Assembly (NCBI GenBank): GCA_021018995.1 | Contig: CM037588.1 | Span: 152,415,725-152,479,724 of the forward strand | Direction: 5' to 3' | Source of the DNA: Chloranthus sessilifolius | Lineage: Eukaryota; Streptophyta; Magnoliopsida; Chloranthales; Chloranthaceae | Length of the DNA: 64,000 nt | Part shown: positions 34,610 through 45,779 of the stretch, one piece after another | How positions within the stretch are numbered: position 1 is the first letter of the stretch | Layout: each line of letters begins with the position of its first letter | Notes under the pieces: generated by a model | Told to the model about the DNA's origin: nothing | What the model saw: only the letters and a program-made list of their open reading frames with translations | Databases searched by the model: none | Position numbers and translations under genes: made by a program

Positions 34610-36125
34610 GGCGGCGAGCGCTCTAACCCAAAAAAAAGAATATAATTTTTTGTTTAAATCCCGTTAAGTTAGAGGTATATCCCCTGCCCTCCCTAAACTC
34701 ATTTTGTAACAGGGCGTTCCTCTTTTCTCTCTCTAAAAATCAACCCTAAACTAGTGAACACGCGCCCTTTCTTTGTCCTCTCGGCTCTCGCGGCTTGCCC
34801 ACCTGAACCCGACGCCGGTGATGCCGAAGCCCTCTCCTGCTGCCGCCCACTCCCACAGCTGTCGGTAAGGTCTCCCTCTCAGGCCTCACTGCCTTAGCCC
34901 TCTCTTCTTCTTCTTCTTCTCCTCTTTTTGTTCTTCTTCTTCTCTTTTTATTCTTCTTCTTCTTCTATCTCTCTCTCTCTCTGGCCCACAGGCCCCAGTT
35001 ATGAGAGATGGGCAGTTGGACACCAAATACAAATCTCTACCACAGAAGTTGTGGTAGGAGATGTTGTGTGTTTGAAAATTGGTGATGAGATTCCTGCTGA
35101 TGGCCCCACACCACATGGTCCACACCCGTGGTTATTTATTTATTTATTAGGATTGTATTTTTATTGGGGGTTTTTTTTTTTCCCTTCAAGTTTTTAGATT
35201 GCAGAAACCGAAACTTGTTTTCTTCAAGTTCTGAGATTGCAGAAACTCAAACCTTTTATTGGATGCATATCATGCATTGGAGTTGTTCGATGAAAGGCCT
35301 CAAAGAGATTATAACTCCGAATCTAATTTCTAATTGGTCAAATAAATTATTTATAAATTGTTGGCTAAATCCAAATATGATGTTGAAACATCCAAAATAT
35401 TAACTGTATTTTAAATTTTGTTATATAGATTTTGTTGAAATCGGATTCGTCGGATCACACAATAGGATTTGAGTCGGGTCGTGCTAGAAGGGAGGTAATT
35501 TGTCTCGTCTAAATTTAAACTTATGTAATTCTTTTTTATTGAGTAAAAAAAAATTAATTTATGTTTACGATATGTGCAAAATTTTGTAGGATATGTGGAT
35601 AATTTAGTTAGAGATAATGGCTCCACAATCAGATGGTTTAAATCTCCCTAAAACACAAATTTTGGGCTAGTTGCACTTCAATCTACGAGCTATCACTTTG
35701 ATGGTTCGGATCACCTACATCTTAAACCATCGATGAGAAGTAAGATCATTTAAACACCATTTTGGTGCTTAAATGACGGTCAAGAGAGTTGGTCCCTTTA
35801 GTTAAAATCCCCTAATTTCTAAAGCCCTTTTTCAATCTCGCATGCCTAAAGTCTTAATTCCCTAAATCGTAAATCCCTAAACTTAAACCCTAAAGAGACA
35901 AATTTGATATTTTGAGGTAAGTTGAGGCTTGAAATATAGATATGCCATACAACATATGATAGAAATAGACTGCGTCACAATGAGGATATGAGGGACTGAT
36001 TTGTATGGAAATGTAATAAAAATTATATTTAATAATATAAATTAGTTTAAATTTATATTTATTGTAAAAATTTATATCTAATTCATCTTGCGCCCTGCCT
36101 AGATGAGAATCCTAGTTCTGCCACT
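34610..36125 (+). mobile_element. hAT-like non-autonomous element carrying a gene fragment
   Basis: Starts GTGGCGGCGAG and ends TTCTGCCACT, the AGTGGCGGA-type terminus common on plant hAT elements (ragged by one base). Flanked by a perfect 8-bp TSD GTGTTTGA (34602-34609 and 36126-36133) in the old Gypsy chromodomain. About 1.5 kb, no transposase. Includes a piece resembling a Ca2+-ATPase exon (35015-35104) and a possible donor-site exon near 34820-34870 (CAGCTGTCG/GTAAGG). Confidence 0.8.
35015..35104 (+). pseudogene. Captured exon fragment of a P-type Ca2+-ATPase (ACA12/13-like)
   Basis: One open frame of about 30 codons contains VVVGDVVCLKIGDEIPADG, the conserved actuator-domain motif of plant autoinhibited Ca2+-ATPases (the VVCLKIGD form recalls ACA12/13). 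Residues beyond it on either side (GPTPHG after, YERWAVGHQ before) do not continue the family, so it is an isolated fragment. It lies inside the hAT-like element 34610-36125, which fits transduplication. It is too short to make a functional protein. Assignment is from memory of the family. Confidence 0.7.
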
Positions 36126-36679
36126 GTGTTTGATCATGTGTCTCTCTAGGATAGCTTCAGGTTCAGCCTGCAATTGCCCATCTGTCAACAGGGGAAGATC
36201 GAGGGATATGTGGACCCAGTTTTTGCTCTTAATTTGGGCTGTAAGAGGGAGCTTCAAATGATATGCCACGAATCCCATTTTTTGTTTCACTTGGAATGGG
36301 CCATTTAATTTCGGAGCCAACTTAAGATTGGAGCGCACAACCATGGACGTTTGATGATATGGTTGCAACCACAAATAAACCCAATCACCTACATTAAACT
36401 CTCGCTCAATTCGACGCTTATCGGCTTGTTTCTTCATTCAAGCTTGAACAATACTTAAATGTTCCTTTAAGGTGCGCATAATCTGATCCCAATCACGCAA
36501 ATCCTTGTCTAATTGACCCATCAAAGTTCCTCCTTGAGCGTACATAGATATAGTTTGTGGTGGCTTCCCATAATTGCGTGTTTTGCTTGCTCGATCTTTC
36601 CACAACCTAACCTAAGATCGTCCAATAGTCCTAACACGGAATTTCTTCTCTTTGAGCCTTGATTTCTTGAGACCTATAA

Positions 36680-38589
36680 TGACGCGGGACAACGACCCTA
36701 AAATTTGTGAATGCTCATGATATGCTAATTTGCCGAAATTAAACTAATTAATTGAGCAATTAATCACAAATTAAAGCGATACCTTAGGGTTTCGCGGAAT
36801 TTCGCCTAAGTGGCCATGCTCGGTTCACATAGGGTCCAAGCCGACGCGCGAGATTCGTTAGGAAATGCTGAAGAGGCGATCCGAGAGATATAACTCTTGC
36901 TTCGTCTAGGTCGGGGTGTTAAGCCGTAGTTCACGGTGGAATCAGAACCTCCTCGCTAGGGCTTTTGAATCGAAGCGATAAACGACGCAAATCGACTTAG
37001 CTCGAGTCCAACAACGGTTGTGGATCGATGGGTTAAGGTTGGATTCGATCCACAAGGATGGACCTCAAGGTTGCTCTAGATCTAGGGTTTGGGGATTTGA
37101 ACAATTAATAAAAAAAGGAAAAATTGAATGCAAGAGATTAATGAGAGAATAGAAAGATCAAACAATAACAGAGAGTAGAGGAAAGATCAAAGATAATATG
37201 GGCATCACACCCTTGGCCTCATACCAAACCCAAATGGGGAAGAAGACTCACTGACAAAAAAAAATAAAAAATAAATAAATAAAATAAATTTTTTTTTACT
37301 GTTCACAATGAATAGTGACGGACGTCCGTGATGAACAGTGACGGACGTCCGCGAACCAGTGACGGATGTCCGTGATTTTGCCCCCTCACTGTCTGTAGGT
37401 CACGGACGTTCGTGAAGCACTACGGACGTCTGTGGGCGTCGTGACGGGGTTTTCTAAATATTACGGAAATTGCCTATTTTAGTGTTTTATTAGTATTACG
37501 ACTATTTATTTCGAATTTTAACTATTGGTGGCCTATATATAGAGGCTTGTAAAGACTTTTTTAGTTAGTTTTTGATTATTGAATGAAAAAAGAGTTGCTT
37601 TTGTGCAAACCCTAGAGAGCTTGTGAAGAGTTTTCAACTGAGGGAGTGAATCCTTCAAACCTTAAGGAGTGAGCAATCGTTTCTCGTGACTTTGCGCGGT
37701 GACGATACCGTGGTGTGAAGCTTCGGAAAATCCTTGGTGTGAAGCCTTGGAATCTATCATTTTATTTTATCTTTTCTCTAGTTATTGTCAGGTATTATCC
37801 TTTTTTAATTTCGTTGATAAAAACTCCAAAATCTCAAGCTTTTTCCCTTTTATCAAAATTATTTGAAGCCCTATTTCATTTAAAATTCTCGAGGAGTCAA
37901 GAGACGATATTGCGATTGTCGAATGATGCCCTAAACTAGAACGAATCTTGAGTTCCCTCATCGGAGCCGTTTTTCTAGATCGGGAAATTTTTACGCATGC
38001 GATGCTAAAATGGATTAATCTAATTGTTTTATTAATTTCATTGAATTAATTTTATGTGTTGCTTGATTTTGAATATTTCCGCTATTCAATTCATTCGAAA
38101 GTTAATCCCACGTCGCATATTAGGATTTTAGCGTTTGTCCCACGTCACTCACTCTTCAAAGCTCATCTCAAGCTTAATGCAAAGCATTTTCATTAATTCC
38201 TCAATAATTGCCAAAAATGGCTTACAAAAATGTGCTTTATAACAACTACAAATGAGAATAACTCAGAACAGAAAAGTACTAAGTTACCCTAAAAGGTAAC
38301 TTACGTTTGACTCATGAAAAGACAAACAAAAAGGGATAAAAAGGACAATTGCGTCACAAGATTCGCTAGAGCGAGTTCTACCCGAAACTTTTGGGCGTGG
38401 AACTTGATGCACTCTCGCTCGAGTGACAGTTCTGAAGCAATCTCGCTCGAGCGGTCTTGGGGCAGAGGCTATCCTCTTGAGCTGATCCTTAAGGCTTCCC
38501 TCCGGTGTCTGTGGTTCCTTCGTCTCTTCTTCCGCCAATACACTTTGTATGGCCTGAAACCTAGATCCTTGTTGGTGGCGTCTCTGTCA
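36680..38589 (-). repeat. Gypsy 3' LTR (contains an insertion)
   Basis: Without the nested 896-bp insertion and its 5-bp duplication it is about 1.01 kb and collinear with 43238-44298. The LTRs differ visibly (for example GACGCGGGACAACG against GTGAGACAACG at the outer/inner edge) and in the number of CTCGAGCGA words. Confidence 0.9.
37252..38147 (+). mobile_element. Solo LTR nested in the Gypsy LTR
   Basis: 896 bp from TGACAAAAA to TTTGTCCCACGTCA, flanked by the 5-bp TSD CTCAC (37247-37251 and 38148-38152). Absent from the other Gypsy LTR. A TATA-like box CCTATATATAGAGGC at about 37531 gives the plus orientation. Contains repeated palindromic words GACGGACGTCCGTGA at 37316-37440. Confidence 0.85.
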
Positions 38590-38599
38590 ATTCCCCTAG

Positions 38600-41440
38600 A
38601 CCGAAAAGGCTTCATCATTGATGAAGAGCGGTCATGATATCGATTGAGCATGTTCGGGTCTAGGCGGTGGACATTGTCTTCGTTGACCCATGTATTCTCC
38701 GATTCTGGCTTCTGCACCCACTTCACTAACCACCATCATGAGTAGAGACCACACCGTCATCCAAGATCTTCTCGATTACATCTCTCTTCGGTTCGTTTGG
38801 AGGAGGAGGTGGCATAGGCTACGGGGCTTGGGTCGGTTCGTGATCAGAGGACGTTGGGAAAGGATTGCAAGGAGGTAGGGTTGAGCCTAGGTAAGGAACC
38901 AAGTCTTCCACGTTGAATGTCGAGCTAACCCCCATATCTTGAGGAAGCCCAAGAACATATGCATTTGGACCACTCCTTGCCACAATCCTAAAAGGTCTAG
39001 CACTGCAGGTTTGGAGCTTCTTTGTGATTCCCGATGAGAACCGTTTAAGCCTAACCCGAACCATCACATGCTCACCGATTTGGAATTCCTTGAAACGCTT
39101 GTGGAAATCTGCCGGTTACTTGTAATTATCATTGCTCGAATTAATTTTACGTCTAATTTTGGCATGCAAGTTATGAATATGCTGTGCAAAGGTTTCTGTG
39201 AATTCTGACGTGTGGTGAGATGTGGACATGGGGATCAAATATATGGGTGTCCTTGGCTTGTGGCCATTCACCACTTCAAATGGACTCTTACCTGTGGGCC
39301 TGTTGACAAAATTATTATATGCAAACTCGGCTAGTGGTAGAATGGAGTCTCAGGTCCTAATGTGATTACCGACAAAACAACAAAGGAGATTGTCTAAACT
39401 CCTATTGGTAGCCTCTGTTTGACCATCGGTTTGAGGATGATATACCAATGAAAATTGGAGCATAGTACCCATCATGTGCTATAGGATTTTCCAAAAGTAA
39501 TTGGTGAACTTGATATCCCTATCTGACACAATGGTCTTGGGTAGCCCGTGGAGGCGTACCACCTCTTCGAAAAATAACTTCGCGATATGGGTCGCGTCAA
39601 AGGTCCTGTTGCACAATATGAAGTGGGCCATCTTGGAAAAACGGTCCACGACAACAAAAATGGAGTCGTGCTTTCGGAGAGTCTTGGGAAGACTCAGCAC
39701 GAAGTCCATCGAGATGTCCTGCCAAGGCGTGTGTGGTAATCTCCAACGAGCGCAATGGTCTTGTTGTGCCCAAAATGACCGGCAATCCTTCCAGCACGCA
39801 ACTCCCAAATGAGGAAGTCATGCAGTGAAGTGCGAGGGATGCATAGGCGATTGCCCATGAACAAATACCCATCCTGCAAGGTATAGGTGGGGTTAGTTCT
39901 TGTCGGGTCACTAAGGAGGGTGTTTTAATCTCTCCTGAAATCGGGACACTCAGGATAATCCTCCTTCAACCGTTCAAAAACCCAATGACCTCAGTACTCA
40001 TGGATTGCAAAGTCGCCACCCGACGACTAAGAGCATCTGCGACTTTGTTCTCAATGCCGGCCTTGTGTTTCAACACAAATGTCAACCCTTGGAGGTACTC
40101 GACCAATGTCGCGTGCCTCGGGTTTAGCTTCTGTTGAGAAGCAAGGAAGCGCAAGGCCTCGTGGTCGGAGAACAAGACGAACTCATGCGGTCGTAGGTAG
40201 TGTTTCTAATACCATAGGGATCGGACGACTGCATAGAATTCCTTGTCATAGGTGGAGTATTTCTACTTCGCCTCATTGAATTTCTCACTAAAGTAGGCCA
40301 TAGGGTGGCCTTTTTGGCTAAGCACTCCTCCTATACTTACACCCGAAGCATCACATGTGACTTCAAAGACTTTAAAAAAGTCGGGTAGGCGTATGACGGG
40401 TGCACTAGCCATTTTTTCCTTGATCTCGACAAAGGCCTTCATCGCGGCCTTGCTCCATTGAAACTCCCCTTTCTTCATACAATCGGTGATGGGAGACATA
40501 ATGGTGCTAAAGTTTCGGATGAAGCGACGATAAAATGTGGCCAACCCATGGAAACTACGGACATTGTGGATGTTCTTGGGTTCGGGCCACTCTTACCTTT
40601 TCCGGGTCCGCGACCATGCCATCAGCCGAAACAATGAACCCCAAGAAAACAACAGATCGTTACATGAACGTGCATTTCTTAAATTTCGCATATAACTTCT
40701 CTTCCCTCAAGGTCTCACAAACCAACCTCAAGTGGGTCATGTGTTGCTCCTTGTCGCGATTATAGATCAAGATGTCATCAAAATACACCACAAGGAATTT
40801 CCCGATAAACGGTCGCAACACTTGGGTCATGAGTCTCATGAAGGTGTTCGGGGCATTTGAAAGCCCAAAAGGCATGACCATCCACTCATAAAGACCATCT
40901 TTGGTCTTGAAGGCGGTTTTCCATTCATTCCCGGGGCGGATACGGACTTGATGGTAGCCACTTTTAAGGCCTATCTTGGAGAAGATAGTGGAACCAACCA
41001 TCATGTCCAACATGTCATCGAGCCTTGATATAGGAAACTGATACTTGACCGTAATCTTGTTGATGGCCCAACTATCCACACACATCCGCCATGTGCTATC
41101 CTTCTTTGGTGTGAGTAGTGCAGGTATGGCACAAGGGCTCAGGCTCTCTTGGATGAATCCCTTTCGTAGTTCATCGACTTGCTATGCTAGTTAACCGGAT
41201 TCAACCTGTAGTGAGGTAGGTTCGGTAGGGTAGATCCGGGAATTAAGTCTATGGGGTGTTGGATGTCACGCATTGGAGGGAGTTCGTTGGGCAAATCTTA
41301 CTGGAAGACATCTACAAATTCTTTCAAGATCGATTCAACCTCCTTAGGGTGTTCGCCCATAGACTCGAGAGCACGCTCAACAGTGATGACAACATACACC
41401 ACACTCTCATCTAAAGATGCTCTCTCAAACTCTGAAGGGA
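38600..41440 (-). pseudogene. Gypsy RT, RNase H and integrase region
   Basis: RT (41085-40660) has [27 protein letters not shown] (motif C intact) and MPFGLSNAP. Motif A reads [15 protein letters not shown] where the family has IDL, so the first catalytic Asp is Gly. RNase H parts follow at 40544-40263 ([17 protein letters not shown]) and 40175-39966 (DHEALRFL, KVADALSRR). The integrase has the H2C2 zinc region near 39850, then the core [27 protein letters not shown] and VSDRD (39720-39500). The tail is RPFRIVARSGPNAYVLGLP and a STFNVEDLVPY segment (39067-38819), ending near the LTR with NRYHDRSSSM. Several stops and frame changes. Confidence 0.88.
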
Positions 41441-43080
41441 TCACGATATTGATGGTCTTAGATTGACCACCCTTCTCAACTTTTTTGTCCAATGGTGTGT
41501 TGGGAGGCAAGGGGTTGTGCACACATTAGACTGCCCAAGGAGGGTTACCTCCATGTCATAGAGCCAAGGCCTCCCCAAGATGATGTGGCTCACATCCATC
41601 GACACCACATTGCACCACAACGTGTCCGAATACGAGGCTAATTGTATCAACACACGACACCTCTGGGACACGGGAATGGAAGAGGAGTCGATCCATGCGA
41701 CTTTGTACGATCTCGGGTGGGCTTCGGGGGTAAGCCCTAAACGGGTAATGGTGTGTGTCGACACGACGTTCGTGCAACTCCTGCTATCCACAATGACCTT
41801 ACAACTCTTCTCCTCATACTTGGCGTAAGTGTAGAAAATGTTGTCTCTACGCCAATCATCCTTCTCATCACGTTGAGGTTGTACAAGGGCATACCTCACG
41901 ACCAAGCAATCTTGGATGCAAGTTAGTGCACGGTTACCATCGTCACCCTCATCATCACTAGGTGTGACTTCCGGTTCGTACACTTCTTCTTCAACACCTT
42001 CTTCCTCATCAACCTCTTCTTCAACCAAGAGACTTCGTTGGGGGTCTCTCGTAGGGCATTGGGCGGCAAAATGGCCAAACCCATGGCATTTGTAGCACTT
42101 GGTTTGAGAGCTACTCCTTGATGACTCTCCCACCACACCTTTCCCTTTGTCAAACCTTAAACTTGTAGGAATGGGTTGTGTAGGCTTGGGAGGTGGGTTC
42201 CCGGCACTAGGCCTTCCTCCTCTGATTCGATGGCTACCGGCATGCGGCTCAAATCGTCTCACCACCATCATTTTCAAATACCGTTCAAGGTCTTGCACAA
42301 CGGTGTAACACTCCTCAAATGTGTCAATGGGATGGGAGATCAACTCTTTTGTAGCTCCACTCGCAACCCGATGCAGAACCTAGAAAGAGTGACTTGAGAA
42401 TCTTCTGACATATTAGCTCTCATCATGAACTCCTCAAACTTGCCAATGTATTCGGTTAAGGGCATACTACCTTGGTTTAAATTTTGCCATTGGTCCAGTA
42501 GGCGATGGTAGTATGATAAAGGAACATACTTCTCAGTAAGTCGCTCCTTCATGTCCTCCCAACGGGTAATGGGAGCACGACCGCATTTGCACGCATGCGC
42601 TCGACATTGACCCAAAAGTGTCGAGCTTGACCAATGAGGCTTTATTTTGGCAAGTTTAACACACCGCTCATTGTCTATGCCATACCACTCAAAGTGGTGA
42701 TCCATATCGGAGTCCCAATCGAGGAAGACTTTAGGGTCCATTCTTCCATTGAAGGTCGGAAACTCAACTCGAACATTCTTAAGGAGTTTCTCATCCGGGT
42801 CGTAGTCATCTCTGCGATGAACTACTTCTCTTTGGTTCCGCTTTCGGCCCTCAGCCCGACCGCCGCGCTCAAAACGCGGACCGTTACGTTCATTGCGTCG
42901 GTCGTGTTGCTCCTTATCTCTTCCCAACCGTTCCAAACGGTCGAGAAGCTCACCATTAGAGGCCGCCATAGCCGTTTGGGCTTCTTCCATAGCATGCATC
43001 CTCTCATTCATGGTGATCATCATGGCTTGGATGCCCTTAAGAGCATCGATAATCACATTCGAGTCCATGGTGACCATCAC
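41441..43080 (-). pseudogene. Gypsy gag, zinc knuckle and protease region
   Basis: Starts at ATG 43080 with a coiled-coil-like region (MNERMHAMEEAQ). Then the capsid-like retrotransposon gag domain with VRVEFPTFNGRMDP, WEDMKERLTEKYVP, YYHRLLDQWQNLNQG and LTEYIGKFEEFMMR. A frameshift at about 42340 leads into the second frame with FEECYTVVQDLERYL, the CCHC knuckle CYKCHGFGHFAAQC (about 42040-42085) and an acidic spacer. The protease site reads VIVDSRSCTNVVS (about 41800) where family members have DSG, so the active-site Gly is Arg. Inactive as read. Confidence 0.88.
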
Positions 43081-43237
43081 TCACTACCGGGTTCTAAAAT
43101 GACGCAACTATGAAACACAAATGGATGAGTAATTTTATCAAACACGAGATATGCATGCAAATAAGCACACAAATGAACACACAAATATGAACACAAACTA
43201 CCCTAACCTAGAACCTAAGTTCTGATACCAAAACTAA

Positions 43238-44298
43238 TGTGAGACAACGACCTTAAAATTCGTGAATGCCCGTGATATGCTAATTTACCGAAATTGAACT
43301 AATTAATTGAGCAATAAATCACAAATTAAAGTGACACATTAGGGTTTTATAGAATTCCGCCTAAGTGGCCATGCTCGGTTCACATAGGGTCCAAGCCGAC
43401 GCGCGAGATCAGTTAGGAAATGCGAAAGAGGCGATATGAGAGATAGAACTTTCACTTCGTCTAGGTTGGGGCGTTAGGTCGTAGTTCGTGGTAGAATCAG
43501 AAGCTCCTCGCTAGGGCTTTTGAATCGAAGCGGTTAACGACGCAAATCGAGCAAACTCGAGCCCAACATCGGTTTTGGATTGGCGGGTTAAGGTTGGATT
43601 CGATCTACAAGGATGGATCTACAAGGTTGCTTTAGATCTAGGGTTTGGGGATTCGAACAATTAATAAAAAAGGGGAAAATTGGATGCAAGAGATTAATGA
43701 GAGAATAGAAAGATCAAACAAGAACAGAGAGTAGTGGGAAGATCAAAGATAATATGGGCATTACACCCTTGGCCTCACATCAAACCCAAATGAGGAAGAA
43801 GATTCCCTCTTCAAAGCTCATCTCAAGCTCAATGCAAATCATTTTCATTAATTCCTCAACAATTGCCAAAAATGTGCTTTATAGCAACTACAAATGAGAA
43901 TAACTCAAAATGGAAAAGTACTAAGTTACCCTAAAAGGTAACTTACATTTGACTCAAGAAAAGACAAACAAAAAGGGATAAAAAGGACAATTGCGTCACA
44001 AGATTCGCTCAAACGAGAACCAAAGGTCGCTCGAGCGACATCTGGGATTCTCTCGAGCGAGTTCTACCCGAAAGTTTTGGGCGTGGAACTTGATGCACTC
44101 TGGCTCGAGCGACAGTTCTGAAGCAATCTCGCTCGAGTGAGATTGATGCTCGCTCGAGCAGTCTTGGGGCAGAGGCTATCCTCTTGAGCTGATCCTTAAG
44201 GCTTCCCTCCGGTGTCTCTGTGGTTCCTTTTTCGCTTCTTCCGCCGATACACTTTGTACGGCCTGAAACCTAGATCCTTGTTGGTGGCATCCCTGTCA
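43238..44298 (-). repeat. Gypsy 5' LTR
   Basis: 1061 bp, plus-strand reading TGTGAGACAACG to GGCATCCCTGTCA. Contains five or so copies of palindromic GCTCGAGC-type words at about 44005-44160. Confidence 0.92.
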
Positions 44299-44303
44299 TA
44301 TAA

Positions 44304-44640
44304 TCTTCTTATTGATTAATTCTGCACGGATTCGAAAGAACCCCTTGTGAGTTCATTCGAAGCTCTGAACTGTTGGAGATCTAGTTGTTCCTAAATAATC
44401 CTAGTCTTCTAAATCTTATAGGGAAGGTACGGCGAAAGTAACATTGTTTTGGGATAAATCAAATTATTTAATTAAAATTCTCATTAATTTCAGTGTTAAT
44501 TTGTTAGGAAAATTCATATTTCAATTACTTGTGTTAATTCTAAAATAATCTCAGCCCATCATATTTGCATCGTGTTAGTTTCTGCATCACGTTGTCCCGC
44601 GCCATTAAGAACTTCAGTTGGACCGTAACACATAAAAAAG
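44304..44640 (+). repeat. LTR-like fragment (U5-like end)
   Basis: Ends in CACGTTGTCCCGCGCCA at about 44586-44602, similar to the end CGTTTGTCCCACGTCA of the solo LTR at 38147, then carries on to GGACCGTAACA. Probably the rest of the sequence into which the Gypsy element inserted. Identity too low by eye for a firm call. Confidence 0.35.
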
Positions 44641-45779
44641 GGAAGAAAACTAGTTTTATATCATTGATTTTGTGATGAAAAGTTGGAAATTTTTAAGGGG
44701 AATTTTTTTGGGTGAAAACTTTATGTCTTTGTCCCATGAAATGAAAGGGGAAAAAAGTAAATTTCTTAATTTTTTTCAAACCCCTAGAGGGACTGGTGAA
44801 CCCTTAGAGGATATGGTGCAGCTTGATCTACACCCGTAGAGGACATGGCACATGATCTACACTCAAGTGTAGAGTTGGAACTCTACAACTCAAGTGCAGC
44901 GGCCCATAGTGAGACCAAATATGTGAATTTTTTCAGTTGATTAAATTATGATAAAATCGAGACTTTTAAAAAAGTCCCAAATTTCGTGAATATCACCTCT
45001 TGGATGGTCCATGTATCTAAAATATCACTTTATCAGTTGTCAGTTAGGCACTCCTAATCGTCCAGGCAATGGATGTTTTTGCGTACCTTTCCTGATAGCT
45101 TTAGGGGACTGATGTGCACCACCTTATGTCCGTGTACATCATATGCCACAATCCCATACTTATTGTGCATACCAATGCACAACTCTCACTTTCTTAAGTC
45201 TCTCAAACTCCCTCTTATTCTTCCTTAATTGTTTTAATCATCTTTCTCTTTTTAAATATGATCTAGCTGTTATTTCCAATGTCACCTGGATCGCTTGGTA
45301 CGAATACGGGTTCGTAATTCGCGATTCGCTAGATCCAAGTGAGGTTCACTGGTAGTAGGATGAGTTTTTAATAAAAAAATAAAAAATGAATTTTTTCCAT
45401 GTTTTAGATAAAGTAAATTTATAATATATAAAATAATGTGCACTTATTTAACCTGAAAACAATTGAGCAGAGACTGAATCCTGTTAGAGTGCTTTTTGCA
45501 GCAGCAGTGAGTGAATGGCCGGCCTGAGCGAACCGAACCACGAATCGGTTTGTGGTTCGCATGGACACCTAGCGAATTAGAGCGACCCACTGTCTCCTTT
45601 CCTTTGAATTTGCTCAAGCGAGCAATTGAGTTGAATCTATTTTGGGGTTTTGGGCTAGGAGTGAGTGGCCCATTGTCTCTCACCTTCAATATGCAGATGA
45701 GACTGTTTTATTTTTTGGAGCTGAAGAGAGAGAAATCCGTAATGTTAAGCCATAATTCGGTGCTATGAGGCAGTCTCGG
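44641..45779. other. Intergenic, no firm features
   Basis: Contains word-like repeats around 45283-45350 and 45520-45620 (GCGAATCGCGA, GAACCACGAATCGGTT types), which may be a degraded MITE, but no TIR/TSD pair could be fixed. No gene seen. Confidence 0.35.

Larger units (their letters stand above)
34426..36674 (-). pseudogene. Old Gypsy pol C-terminus (integrase tail and chromodomain), split by a hAT-like insertion
   Basis: The right part (36674-36134) encodes DKDLRDWDQIMRTLKEHL, MKKQADKRR, GDWVYLWLQPY and KLNGPFQV, typical of the Gypsy integrase C-terminal region. The left part (34601-34440) encodes a chromodomain-like stretch with TEVLAKWKHLP and EATWEL, with stops. Taking out 34610-36125 plus one TSD copy makes the frame run on without a gap, which confirms the insertion. 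The right end is cut by the younger Gypsy element at 36675. Confidence 0.8.
36680..44298 (-). mobile_element. Ty3/Gypsy retrotransposon with nested solo LTR
   Basis: Minus-strand element: 5' LTR 43238-44298, PBS (complement of TCTGATACCAA) at about 43219-43232, gag-pol 38600-43080, purine tract on the minus strand (TCTAGGGGAAT) at about 38590-38602, and 3' LTR 36680-38589. Perfect TSD TATAA at 36675-36679 and 44299-44303. The 3' LTR is enlarged by a solo LTR of another family (37252-38147). Confidence 0.93.

Noticed and set aside
45283..45620. Another word-type MITE
   Set aside because: GCGAATCGCGA-like words are present on both sides, but no convincing inverted ends or TSD could be matched.
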